Assembly (NCBI GenBank): GCA_002197995.1 | Contig: NGZR01000001.1 | Coordinates: forward strand, 2,480,001 to 2,544,000 | Reading direction: 5' to 3' | Source of the DNA: Gaeumannomyces sp. JS-464 | Lineage: Eukaryota; Ascomycota; Sordariomycetes; Magnaporthales; Magnaporthaceae | Length of the DNA stretch: 64,000 nucleotides | Shown: positions 12,431 to 22,923 of the stretch, one piece after another | Layout: each line of letters begins with the position of its first letter | Numbering within the stretch: position 1 is the first letter of the stretch | Made by a program: the position numbers and the translations under genes | Notes under the pieces: model-generated | Told to the model about the DNA's origin: nothing | Database searches by the model: none | Seen by the model: the letters and a program-made list of their open reading frames with translations, nothing else

Positions 12431-14385
12431 TCACACGACAGTGTCGGCGATGACGTGCTGCATCAGCTCGTGGTTGGACGAGTAGTCGATCTCGACGTCG
12501 ACGAGGCAGACGCCGTCGTACGCCAGCGCCTCGCGGACGACCCCGTCCAGCTCGGCGGGGTCCTGGCCCGCAGCCCCTTGGCGCCAAAGGCCTCTGCGTA
12601 CTTGACAAAGTCGACGCCGCCGAGCTCGATGCCGGAGCTGCGGCCGTACTTGTCCACCTCCTGGAACTCGACCATGTTGAACCGGCTGTCGTTCCAGATG
12701 AAGTGCGTAATCTTGCAGCCCTGTAGCACCGCCGTCGCGAGCTCCTGCCCGCTGAACTGGAAGCCGCCGTCGCCGCTGATGCTCACCACTTTCTTGGAGC
12801 AGGGAGGGTTCTGCGACAGCGACGCGCCGATGGCCCTGTGGGGAGAATATTATGGTTATGTTAGCCAGATGTTCGCGTCAACGACAGGCTGGGTTTCTTT
12901 GCCAACACCAAAAAAAGGGAAAAGGCGAGGTAGGTAGGTTTACTGCTTACCACGGAAGCGCAACACCCAGTGTTTGTTGGGCGTTGGAAACCAAAAAAGT
13001 TTTGGGCACATAGGAGAAGAAGTATCTTGACATATAAATGTACTGGGGAGGAGGCCGATGTTAGCGTACTGTTTCAGTTTTTCCGGTAAAGTATAAATCC
13101 GGGCCACCAACCACACTGCCGACGTCGCACGTCACGACCGTTTCAGGGGCGATGAGTTCTTGCAGCGTCCGGATGAAGTGCAGCGGGTGCACAGGCCCTT
13201 CAGCCGGGCGGCCGACGGCCTGCTCGCTGTGCTCCCACGCGTGAAAGTCCTCAAAGATGCGCTTCGCGGCGTCCGTGTCCTGCGGCCGGGCGACCGCGAC
13301 CCCGGCGTCGTCCAGGCGGGCCGTTAGGGAGCAGAGGTTCTCGACGAGCGAGCCGACGAGCTCGACGGCGGGCTCGTAGTTGGGGCCCACGTTGGCCGGC
13401 TGGTAGTCCAGGTGGATGATGTCGAAGCGGCCGGCGGTGGCGTTCCACTGGCTCGAGTCGTACTCGGCCTCGTCGTACCCGACGGCGAGGACGAGGTCGG
13501 CCTGGGCGAGCAGGCGGTCGCCGGGCTGGTTGCGGAACAGGCCGACGCGGCCGTAGAACAGGTGGGCCAGCTCGCGCGAGATGGCGCCGGCGGCCTGGAA
13601 GGTCTCGATGACGGGGATGGGGTGCTTCTTGAGCAGCTCGTGCACGGCGCCGACGACGCGGGCGCTCGAGGCGCGCATGCCCAGGAACAGGATGGGGAAC
13701 TTCGCCCGGGCCACCATCTCGACGGCCTTGGCCAGAAGGGCGTCGGGGGCGGGGCCGAGCCGGGGCGGAACGAAGGCGGAGGCGGGGAAGGCGGGGAACG
13801 AGGTGATGGACTTTTTCGGCGTCATGATGTCGATGGGGAGGCTCACGGCGGTGGCGCCCCGGGGGAAAGTGGCGGCCACGCGGAAGGCGTCGGCGACGAG
13901 CTCGGCGACCTGGTCCTCGACGAGGGCGGCGACGACCTTTTTGGTGACGGGGCGCAGCAGCTCGACGCCCTGCAGGCTCTGGTGGGTGCGGCGGGCCGAC
14001 TGGACGCGCTTGACGCTGCCGACGATGGCGACGATGGGGCTGCCCTCGTCGGTGGCGGTGACGAGGCCCGTGACCAGGTTGCTGGTGCCGGGGCCGGAGG
14101 TGGCGATGACGACGCCGGGGCGGTCCGTCAGCTTGCCGACGGCGCCGGCGATGAAGGCGGCGTTTTGTTCATGTCGGCAGACCACCAGCTTGATCTCGGG
14201 GTGGTCGACGAGGGCGTTGAAGACGCTGTCCTGGAGCCAATAGTTAGAACACAGAAGCTGTCAGGTTATTTGGGAGTTTCAACACTTGCAATCTTCGCCC
14301 CCGGCACTCCAAACACAGTGGTGACCCCGGCGGCTTTGAGCGAGTCGATAACGACCTTGACGGTGTCTGGTTGCGAAGTAGCCAT
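12431..14385 (-). CDS. alsS: Acetolactate synthase, catabolic AlsS type
   Basis: This is a thiamine-diphosphate enzyme that condenses two pyruvates to 2-acetolactate. I place exons at 14385-14290, 14230-13115, 13042-12951 and 12835-12431. With one base restored near 12566 they total 1710 nt, or 569 residues, the usual AlsS length. Visible motifs are [23 protein letters not shown] with the catalytic Glu, [13 protein letters not shown], a GRPGD-like core and the ThDP motif [10 protein letters not shown]...WND. The spacing and wording match bacterial catabolic ALS rather than the FAD-containing biosynthetic Ilv2. The first intron (14289-14231) starts GCAAGT, so it is a GC-AG intron. The others are GT-AG (72 and 115 nt). 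Without the correction the frame ends early at 12463. No targeting peptide is evident, so it is probably cytosolic. It is divergent from the decarboxylase gene, which points to shared regulation. Confidence 0.9.
12560..12572 (-). other. Apparent single-base deletion in the acetolactate synthase gene
   Basis: On the coding strand CGGGCCAGGACC reads out of frame. One extra C restores the expected C-terminus, including a conserved-looking [10 protein letters not shown] segment and a stop at 12431. The run GG-CCC is a typical site for a base-calling slip. A real frameshift is the alternative. Confidence 0.7.
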
Positions 14386-15051
14386 GGTGGGCGTGGAATG
14401 TGTATATTAGGGCTAAGTAATACCTGGTTGAATAAACCAGAAGGAAGGTATCAGGATGCAATTGAAAGCCGGCCCTCGACGTTAAAAACCAGGAGCCATT
14501 TCGGGCGGCGCCGGACAGACGTCGGCCATGGGCGCGGTGCACCAAAGGACATCACGTTGTGCTGGCTGCATAGCTGCTTCAGCCTGTCTGTCGTCGCATA
14601 GCGTGCATGCTCTTACTCAGCATCTCGACAGACAATGACTTCATCGCCCGCGAATTCTGCGGACCGAAAAGCGGAAAGCGGAGATGCACGAATTGCCTCA
14701 TAGTGACAGAGACACGAATACAATGAAAGTCCCCTGCTGAGAATGTCGGATGCTGTACTGGCCGTTTTATTCCCAGAAGCCCGTCATGCCATTGAGAGCG
14801 AGTCGACAAGAGTGAGTGGAACTATTGCCAGCGACCCCGCTGCCTACAGTTGAGAGAAGCTTCAGGCGTGCAGGCCAAGCCGACGTCGAATGGAACATTG
14901 CAGAACCGACTGGCCTGTCAGATGTCAGATGCATATTTGATGGGCTGCCGTTTTATGGAAACTGATAAACTCTATTTATTGCCATAGTATACATGCGCCT
15001 ACGCAAACACTCTCACTCAACAGGCCCAAGACCTCAGCCAACACAGACACC
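14386..15051. promoter_or_regulatory. Divergent intergenic region between alsS and alsD
   Basis: A 666-bp segment separates the two start codons, so it must hold both promoters. A TATA-like stretch (CTATTTATT, 14972-14980) lies about 75 nt before the decarboxylase start. A short tandem repeat TGTCAGATGTCAGA sits at 14916-14929. I recognise no named operator. Short open frames here have no coding character. Confidence 0.6.
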
Positions 15052-15898
15052 ATGGCCGAAAACGAGATATACCAATACTCCATCATCTCCGCCCTCATGT
15101 AAGCCGCCCCTTGCCTTATCCTCCCTCCATCCATATCTCTAACGCCAACCCCGGGCCGCCACCACCCCCAGGGACGGCGTCGGCTCCTCCGGCATCCCCG
15201 TCTCGGCCCTCCTCGCCCACGGCGACCACGGCCTGGGCACCTTCCGCAACATGGCGGGCGAGATGATCGTCGTCGACGGCTCCATCTTCCAGATGAAGTC
15301 GGACGGCTCCATCGCCGCCGTCGACCCTTCCCCCGGCGCCCTGGACCCGGCCGACGGCCTCCCCATCGTCGCGCCGTTTGCCATGCTGACCCGCTTCGTG
15401 CCCACGGCCGTCCGGCCCGCCTGCTCGCCGCGCAGCAAGGACGAGCTGGCGGCCCTGCTGTCCGATCTGCTGCTGCTGCCAACGACAGGGGGTTCGCGCA
15501 ACCTGTACGCCGCCTTCCGCCTGACGGGCGCCTTCAGGAGCGTCACCGTCCGCACCGCCGACGGCCAGCGGTTCCCGGGCGAGCGGCTCAAGGCGCTGGG
15601 CGAGCGGCAGGTGACGCACGTGTTCGAGCGCGAGGAGGGCGGGACGCTGGTCGGGTTCCGGAGCCCCGGCTTCTCGCACGGCGTCAGCGTGGCGGGCGAC
15701 CACCTGCACTTCATCAGCGCCGACAGGAGGCGGGGCGGCCACGTGCTGGCGCTCGAGGCGGACGCGGACAGGGGCGGGGTCGAGGTGGCCGTGGCGCCGA
15801 TATCGAGGGTGCACATGGAGCTGCCGGTCGGGGACGCGCAGTTTGACGCGGCCGAGCTGGAGCTTGACAGTGCCGGGATCCAGGCCGTCGAGGGCTGA
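15052..15898 (+). CDS. alsD: Alpha-acetolactate decarboxylase
   Basis: It converts 2-acetolactate to acetoin with loss of CO2. Exons 15052-15098 and 15172-15898 (73-nt GT-AG intron, branch site CTAAC) give 257 residues, the normal family length, with no frame problem. The start follows CACC, and YQYSIISALMDGV matches the family N-terminus. GDHGLGTF and GEMIVVDG follow, then the zinc site: an HLH pair and a third His eleven residues later (DHLHFISADRRRGGH). That is the spacing of the three metal His ligands known for Bacillus ALDC. The gene is divergent from the AlsS-type synthase, so the two enzymes form a complete acetoin pathway. The family is mainly bacterial with scattered fungal members, so ancient horizontal transfer is a reasonable inference. 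The introns would have been gained afterwards. Confidence 0.92.
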
Positions 15899-16827
15899 GC
15901 GGGATGGGGGGTTGATGACGGCACGTGAGGCATAGGGAGGGTCTATAAATGGGGTTGTGTACGTTTGTACGAAAACGGGGCATAGAAACATCTCACAGCG
16001 AAAATACGAACATCGGCGTTTCGGTTCGAGAATGTGCGTGTTCTGTTAAGACGTCAAGACGCATATGGGGCACTGATCCCGCCGGTATGGGTGGAAACCT
16101 GACGCGTCTGCACGAGACATCTCCATCGGATAAGCATAGTTATTAAAAGTAGATCACCAACATTGCCTGCCCGGAGTACCCCATCTTTGGCAATAATCCG
16201 TCATCTGAAGGCGTCCAGGGGACCTTGACAGTAACATTCAAGTCTCGTCCGAAGCCGCCTGCGCCTCGAGCCCGTGCGTTGATAGGTCGCTCTCCAGTAA
16301 CCTTTTCCGAATCATAGTTCGCGGGGGAGATATAATCATCTCCATCTCGTCCCATCCCGGGACTGCAACGGCTGCCTGTCAGGGTTTTGTATCAAAGCAC
16401 CTTTGCACGATCAGAATACCGGTGAGATTCCCGCACCGCGGTCCAGAGCTGTCAGATCGACTTGAGTCCGGCTGGAGATGCCATGGAACCCGGCAATACG
16501 AAGTGTTTACAGATCACGGTTCTACATGTCATCTTGCCCGCTCTCGCAAACACGCGGGAAACATCCCGAAACAACCATGACATTTCTCGGGCAGGGGAGA
16601 GCCGGGATAAAGATAGCTCGGCTGGGGCATGGATGGGATATCCAGAGCGATGACATCGCTAGATGCTTCGCGGATATATAAACGTGTGTTGTGCTCACCC
16701 TTGAGCCCACCGTAAACATTACCATCATCACCAAACACAGGCTATTATCAGCTCCCAACCCCGTTCCAAGATAGATATCTCTCTCCACCCCCCCAAAAGC
16801 CAGCACGGAAAACCACAACCCTCCACC
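15899..16827. other. Intergenic between alsD and the cupredoxin gene
   Basis: This holds the alsD 3' end and the cupredoxin promoter (TATATAAA-like at 16674-16681, about 150 nt before the start). One short minus-strand frame at 16143-16355 encodes 70 residues ending VTVKVPWTPSDDGLLPKM and a hydrophobic tail. It looks slightly protein-like, but I recognise no family and it may be chance or a remnant. Confidence 0.45.
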
Positions 16828-17501
16828 ATGAAGCTCACCATCCTCCCCTCCTCCTCACCCCCATCCTATCCCTCACCCTGCCCCGCGACGATCCCGCCCC
16901 GGCAACCCACAAGGTCCTGGTCGGCCACACCGTCCGCGAAAAGTCCCTCGCCTTCTACCCGCCCAGCGTCAAGGCCGCAGTCGGCGACACGATCCAGTTC
17001 CAGTTCAGGCCTTTCAACCACACCGTCACCCAGGCCGTCGGCGCCAGCGCCCCCTGCAGCCCCATGGACATGCAGGGCCTGGGCGACGGCATCGACGGCG
17101 CCGCGGCCCGGTCAACAGCGGCTTCGTCCCCGGCGCCACCGAGGGCGACAAGGAGGTGCCCGTGTGGAACATGCAGGTCATGTCGGCCGACCCAATGTAC
17201 TTGTACTGCGGGCAGCCGCCGCACTGCAACATGGGCATGGTTATGATAATCAACCCGTAAGTTCCTTCTGCCACCACCCTTTTTCCCTGGCTGAAATCTG
17301 GGGTTGGGTAATTGCCCGACATTCTCCTTTTACAAGACTCTAACCGTCCACCCTTTTCGTGCTTGCAGCAAGTCCGACGATGATGTAAAGGCCTTCGAGG
17401 ACGCCGCCAAGGCCCAGCAGCAGACCATCCCGCCCGCCGGCGCCGTGGCCGGCGGCACCATGGGCACCATCCCCGCCAGCGAGGCCATCGTGCCGCCTTA
17501 G
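16828..17501 (+). CDS. Secreted cupredoxin (type-1 copper) domain protein
   Basis: A small blue-copper-like protein of the extracellular class common in fungi. Exon 1 is 16828-17256, followed by a 112-nt GT-AG intron and exon 2 at 17369-17501. The N-terminus becomes a hydrophobic signal peptide only if one base is added in the C/T run at 16845-16856. A second base is needed in the GCGGCCCGG context near 17104-17109. With both, length is 187 residues. The domain reads KVLVGHTVREKSLAFYPPSV, GDTIQFQF and FNHTVTQA (first His ligand), then LYCGQPPHCNMGM, supplying the Cys, His and Met ligands. The C-terminal tail is Ala/Gly/Pro-rich, and no clear GPI signal is seen. Physiological role is unknown. 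Confidence 0.8.
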
Positions 17502-18156
17502 GATGGTGTGCTTTCGTTCTGATATGATCGATGAAGGGGATGGATGATGCTCCCGGGCAAGCAGGGGCTGGATATTTGGTCCTGTCAAGGTTTATAATGT
17601 TCGTCAAGAGATGGGTACCCGTCGGATCTAAATAGCCGGTATATTTTAGATATCCGTGTTGTATTCTGCAATAATGCCGTTCCAACCAACTGGGATATCA
17701 GGAAGATAGCACGAGGAAACTTGGGCGCCATCGAGCGCTCCTTGCGGTGCTAGCCCATGATGATCGACCCTCCTGCATTTTTATAGTATTCATTACCTCA
17801 CTGCACTTGTGAGATACACAATTCGCCTCGATAATTCATCGAGTCTCCCTGACAAGTATTAGTGTAGAGCTACACTATATAAACCTACCGCCTATAAACT
17901 GCGAAAGGTCGCTGGGAACAGACAGGCGCTGGACAGGAATACCGGAAAACCGAATGATGCGAGGGCATGGACCAACCCCTGTTCCTATAGGAGCGCGAAC
18001 AACACCCAGTATATTTCTGAAGTTCCACCACCCACTCCCCCAATCTGCTATTTAAAGCTGCTCATGCTCGTACACCGCCTGCCGTATAAGACAAAAACAT
18101 TTCGGCTCTGCAAACTCAAGAAAAAAAGGAATCAACATGAATGATTGGAGTTTGCC
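17502..18156. other. Intergenic between convergent cupredoxin and YME1 genes
   Basis: No gene is seen. A TATATAAA motif (about 17876-17883) and a run of A (18120-18127) are present, but no frame follows them. It mainly holds the 3' ends of the two flanking genes. Confidence 0.5.
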
Positions 18157-20660
18157 CTAGCAAGACCTTCCAGCCCCTGGAGGCGGGGCAACAGGCGGCG
18201 GCGGCGGGCCACCCGTCTCGGTCTCGCCGGGGCCAGGGAATGGTGTTATGCCCTCGAGCGGACTAGGTCCCGCGGGCCTCATTATGACGGCGCCCTTCGG
18301 CATCTTTGTCCTGCCCACCAGCTCCTCTCCCCTAATCACCTTCTCGACCTCCTTGAGGTCCAGCGTCTCGTACTCGACGAGCGCCTTTGCGAGCAGGTCC
18401 AGCTCCTTGCGCTTCTCCGTGAGCAGCTTGATGCCCCGCTCATGCGCGTCCTTGAGCGTCCTCTGCACCTCCGACTCGACGAGCTCCCGGGTCGCCGGGC
18501 TCAGGTTCTCGAACCGGCTGTGGAACTCCATCGGCCCCAGCTTGTCCGACATGCCGAACCGCGCCACCATGGCGTACGCCACCGATGTTGCGACGACGAG
18601 GTCCTGAATGATAACTGGTATTAGCTTGTGTTACTACCACATTTAGTACATCATCACAGCCAGCAACTCACCTGTGACACGCCGCTGGTTTGGCCGTCGG
18701 GGCCGTACGCAAGCCGCTCGGCAATCAGGCCGCCAAGAGCCGCCTCGATGTCCGAGAAGTAGTCCTTGGCAGTCTTGGAGTAGCGGTCCAGTGGAGGGAG
18801 GAAGGCAGTATGGCCGAGGGTCTGGCCGCGAGGAAGAATGGTGACCTTGTACAGGCTCACGGAGCTCGTCTTGGAGTAGTACCTGATCAGGGCGTGTCCA
18901 GCCTCATGGTAGGCAGTCATTTCCTTCTCAACCGGGTCGATCACCATGCTCCTCTTCTCGGCGCCCATGATAACCTTGTCCTTGGCCCAGTCGAAATCGA
19001 CCGTGTCAACGGCGGCCTTCTTGGCCTTGCTGGCGTGAATAGCGGCCTGGTTGACGATGTTCTCCAGCTCGGCTCCAGAAAGCCCCGAGGTCACCAGCGC
19101 GATGGCCTCCAGGTTCACGGCGGGCGAGGCCTTGATCTTCCTGGCGTGGTGCTTGAGGATGGCGATGCGGCCCCGGACGTCGGGCAGGTCCACGCGCACG
19201 TGGCGATCGAAGCGGCCGGGGCGGGTCAGGGCGGGGTCGAGGAGCTCGGGGAAGTTGGTGGCGCCGATGATGATAACACCAGAGTCCTGGTTGAAACCGT
19301 CGAGCTCGGTGAGAAGCTGGTTGAGGGTCTGCTTGACGTAGGCGGCGTCGCGGGCATTGCGCTTGGCACCGATGGCGTCAAGCTCGTCGATAAAGATGAT
19401 GGCCGGGGCGTGGGTTTTGGCTGCCGTGAACAGATCGCGCACGCGTCGGGCGCCGACGCCGACAAAGACCTCATCGAACTCGCTGCCAGACATGTAGTGG
19501 AAGGGGACGCCGGCCTCGCCAGCGACGGCCCTGGCCAGAAGGGTCTTTCCGGTACCGGGGGGTCCAACCAGGAGCACACCCTTGGGGGGCTTGCCGCCGA
19601 GGGTCGAGAACAGGGCGGGGTTCTTGAGGAACTCGACCAGCTCCAGCAACTCCTCCTTGGCCTCGTCGCAGCCGTGAACATCGCTGAACTTGGTCGTTTG
19701 CTTCTCGGCCTTGACCTCGCTGTTCACTTTGCTGCCGGTCTTCTTAACCGTGGTCACCATTTCGAACGCGATCGACAGCACAACCATGCAGACGTAGGCG
19801 ATCAGGCCGAACCAAGCGGCAAACTTGACCCAGCGGAACACGTTGCCGAAGAAGGACTCGTTAACCACGACGTGGATGGGGCCGCCCGCCGTCTGGGTGG
19901 CCGTGGACCCGCCGCCGCCGCGGGCGTGGGCGGCGACAGCCTGGCCGATGGCCTGGAGCTGGGGCGGGGACTGGCCGGCGCCGCCGCCAACAGCCACGGC
20001 CCCGGGTGCAACACCAGGAGCGGCTCCGCTGTTAGCGACGGCGCCAGACGAGAGCATTCCGAGGGCGCGCTGGTACGACTCGAGGGTGGCATCGTTGCTG
20101 GCGAAGCGGCCAGACTGGAAGCGCTCGACGACGATGGCGGGCATGTTTGCCTTGAGGAGGACCTGGTAGAAAGCGTTCTGGGCGGTGGCGCTGCCGGGGT
20201 TACGGTTGGCGACCTCCTCCCTGTTGGCGAGGAGGCTGCGCGAGATGCTCGAGTTGAAAAACCGTTTGGGGAAGACGTTCTGGACACTGACGGGGGTGCG
20301 GGACTGGAAGGCGGGGTGCAGGCGCATCATGGTCGGGACGAAGGCTCGGGGCTGGGGTTGGGCGGGCCTGGCGGCAGCAGTCGAGTAGCAGCGCGCGGAC
20401 AGACCGACGTGGCCGTTTAGTCTCGACAGCGTCGATGAGGGATTCCTCAGAGCAACATCGCGCAGGAAGCTCGGCGTCGTGGTTGGGGGCCGGATGGTGC
20501 GCGAGGCCATTATGGCCCCGGCGATGGATGGCCCCAGCTCAGAGCTTGCGACGGCAAGGCCCTTGGTTCCAGGGTTAGTCTGGCTGGAGGGCGGGCATTT
20601 TGTATGCGGCCTGAATAGACTTACCTGGCGGGCTGACGTCTGCAAAGCCATGGCGGGCAC
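18157..20660 (-). CDS. YME1: Mitochondrial i-AAA protease (Yme1/FtsH family)
   Basis: An ATP-dependent zinc metalloprotease of the inner mitochondrial membrane, facing the intermembrane space, for protein quality control. It has a basic, Ser/Ala-rich presequence, one membrane span (WFGLIAYVCMVVLSIAFEM) and an AAA module with GPPGTGKT, IIFIDELDAIG and the second region of homology ending GRFDRH. The M41 protease domain follows with AYHEAGHAL. The exon from 18672 ends SGVSQ and joins, over a 68-nt intron (18671-18604), to the last exon 18603-18157, which ends in a Pro/Gly-rich tail. A further 63-nt intron (20624-20562, donor GTAAGT, branch ACTAAC) is likely near the start. It keeps the frame, so reading through adds 21 residues. 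Expected length is 787-790, near the family norm. No frameshifts occur. ORC6 is divergently transcribed next to it. Confidence 0.93.
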
Positions 20661-21476
20661 GAGTCCGCAGGCTCAGTGCGGCAATGTTCTCGTGTTGTCC
20701 TGGCCAGGAGGGAGGGGGATATGGAAACAAAACAAGAATCAACAATGTGATATAGAGGCGGCGGGCACTCTGTTGCGCGCGGAATAAGGCGTGGTAGGGC
20801 GGCGGGTCGGGATGGAGATGGTCAAGGGATCAAGGCGGGAGGTTTGCGAGGCTGCTCCCGAGACTGTTGAGAGCCGCAGCTGCGGAGCCGTTTTAGCTGC
20901 ACAGGCGGGCAGGCAGCAGGCAGGCGCAGACAGGCGGCGTCACTGCCAGCGTCTGCTCGAATTCTCGATCGAGTTCAGTCGATTGTGTGCCTTCCCCCTC
21001 GCATTTTCATGACAGTTCGTGTCGGACAGGCAGCGCGAGAAGCCTCGGGATGGAGGTTGCCACTGCAGACGCAGACTCGAGGTGGCCCCATTCTCGAAAT
21101 CGCCAAACGGCCGAATCGGACCTCGTCTGCCAAGCTCAAGTCACTCCGGCAGGTTTTTGCGACGGCACGTGATTGGCTCGGTGGCCAAGTGCCGCCCTGG
21201 ATCCACGATGGAAGCTGTCCAATCGTCTTGGGGCCTCGGTAGGATCCCTGTCATGGCCCAGCTGCAATCGCCAGCCTCGCAGCCTTGCTCGCCATCGTCC
21301 ACACACTCCCCAGCAACCAGACCAACACCTCACTTTACCAACTGGCCGAACTGTCGCGTCTTGTCAGCCCTTGAACCCTCGCTAGGAATCCGCTCGCTAC
21401 AAACATAACTGAGAATAGGCGCAGAAACGGACCACAGGCACCGAAATCGACGCATCCCGGCAGGGCAACCGCCAGG
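20661..21476. promoter_or_regulatory. Divergent promoter region of YME1 and ORC6
   Basis: About 0.8 kb lies between two housekeeping start codons. It is GC-rich with no gene. I see short imperfect repeats (CAGGCGGGCAGGCAGCAGGCAGG-like, 20900-20925) and no certain TATA box. Confidence 0.55.
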
Positions 21477-22843
21477 ATGAACCGCGCCATCGAACAGACG
21501 CTGCTCTCCCTTCTGCCAGCACAGAATGACGACCTTCCGCCCCAGCTTGTCAGTCTAGCCTCCTCTCTTCTCGCCCAGTCTCGGCACCGCGCGAGCACAC
21601 TCAAGGCCGAGGAGGAGATAGCCAGGACATATGCCTGCGCCCACATCGCATGCGACAGGTAGGATCACTATTTACCCCTTGTCCGCTGGCCATCTGTGAC
21701 GGAAACTCACCACCAACCCAGGCTAAAAATCACCCTCAACCTCCCCCAAATCCAACCGCGTCCCCCCATTGCGCCCCGCATCTACAAGCGCCTGTACAAC
21801 CACCTCGACACCATCCTCCCCAACACCACTTCCTCCGGCGCCGGCACCCCCCGCTCCGCAGCCCGCGTCCGCGCCGCCGCCGCCGCCGCCGCCTCAGGGA
21901 CCCCCGGCTCGCAGCAGCCCCGGACGCCCTCGCGCGGCGCCGGCCGGTTCCGCGACGCCCTCGCCGCCTCCCCCTCGTCCGCCACCGCCACCGCTCGCGT
22001 CGCCGGCGCCCAACGGCCGACCCCGTCCCAATCCGAGTCGCTCGCGCAGTTCCGCTCCTCCCCGACCAAGACGCTCTGGCGCCGCGCCGGCCACAGGAAG
22101 CAGCCGCCGTGGCTGCGGGCCGTGGCGCGCCACCTATGCGCAGCCATGGACGTCACGCGCCTGGTGCCGTTTGTGTTTGCGGGGCTCGACCACGCGCTCA
22201 CCCCCCCGCCGGCGGGCCGCCCGACGCGTGGGCCGTCGAGAACCCGGCGGGCCTGCTGGCGGCGCTGGTGTTCTTTTGCATGCGTGCCCTGGCGAGGGCG
22301 AACGCCGCCCTCGCAGGCGGGGAGGATGCTGCGGAGGAGGGCGGAGAGCTGGATGGGGAGCAGTACAAGATTCTGGAGAAGGCGCTTCTGAAGGTCTGGA
22401 ACAGGGCGAGGGAGGAGCTGGCGCCGAGCGAGGTTAACACGGAGCCTGCACAGGCGCCGACGGGGGCTGGGGATGCAGAAACGGGCAAGGCGGCTGGCGA
22501 AGGGAGTGACGAGCACAGGTGGGAGGGGTGGCGCACGTTAAAATCTAAAGACCTAAAGGAAGCGCTGGTGGTTGTCACGGACAAAAGCTGGCTGGACAGC
22601 GACTGGTTCCGAGGTATCCAGGATATGAGCCACGAGGGCAAAGGGGCCGACGAGGACGAGGGCGAGGACGAGCGAGACGGCTCGGTCGGCCAGGTCCGGC
22701 GGGCGGATACGATGCTGCAGGAGAGGTACGACCTGACCAGCGAACGGAGGCGGAGGGAGTACGCCGTCTGGAAGGCCAAGATTCTGAGGCATGTTGAGGA
22801 CCTCGAGCGGAAAGGCGTCGTCCCTATGGACATCGACCCTTGA
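21477..22843 (+). CDS. ORC6: Origin recognition complex subunit 6
   Basis: A subunit of the six-protein complex that marks replication origins and helps load the MCM helicase in the nucleus. Exon 1 (21477-21658) encodes the cyclin-like N-terminal fold. A 63-nt intron (21659-21721) leads to LKITLNLPQIQPRPPIAPRI, a typical Orc6 core segment. A Ser/Thr-Pro and Arg-rich linker follows (TPRS, TPSR, SPTKT), containing likely CDK sites. The C-terminal part is helical, charged, and ends PMDIDP. The frame is lost at the seven-C run 22201-22207. One more C joins FAGLDHAL to DAWAVENPAGLLAALVFF and gives 434 residues. Since Orc6 is essential in the yeasts where it has been tested, I read this as an indel error in the sequence. 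It is divergent from YME1. Confidence 0.85.
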
Positions 22844-22923
22844 ATCCCCTGCCTATCCTCTAGAAAACCGGTTCTATTGGATCTATGCGTCGCTTCGAAG
22901 CTAAACAGACCTTGATCCACCCC

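Noticed and set aside
13412..14410. Plus-strand open frame of 332 codons
   Set aside because: It is antisense to acetolactate synthase, with repetitive Gly/Asp/Glu composition and no domain.
15116..15991. Minus-strand open frames opposite the decarboxylase
   Set aside because: They mirror a gene with clear metal-site motifs and have no motifs of their own.
18690..20420. Plus-strand open frame of 576 codons
   Set aside because: It lies exactly antisense to the YME1 coding exon, which has all AAA and M41 motifs. The Gly/Val/Leu-rich translation is the usual mirror of a GC-rich gene.
21782..22920. Minus-strand open frames opposite ORC6
   Set aside because: Low-complexity antisense of the GC-rich ORC6 linker and C-terminal part.
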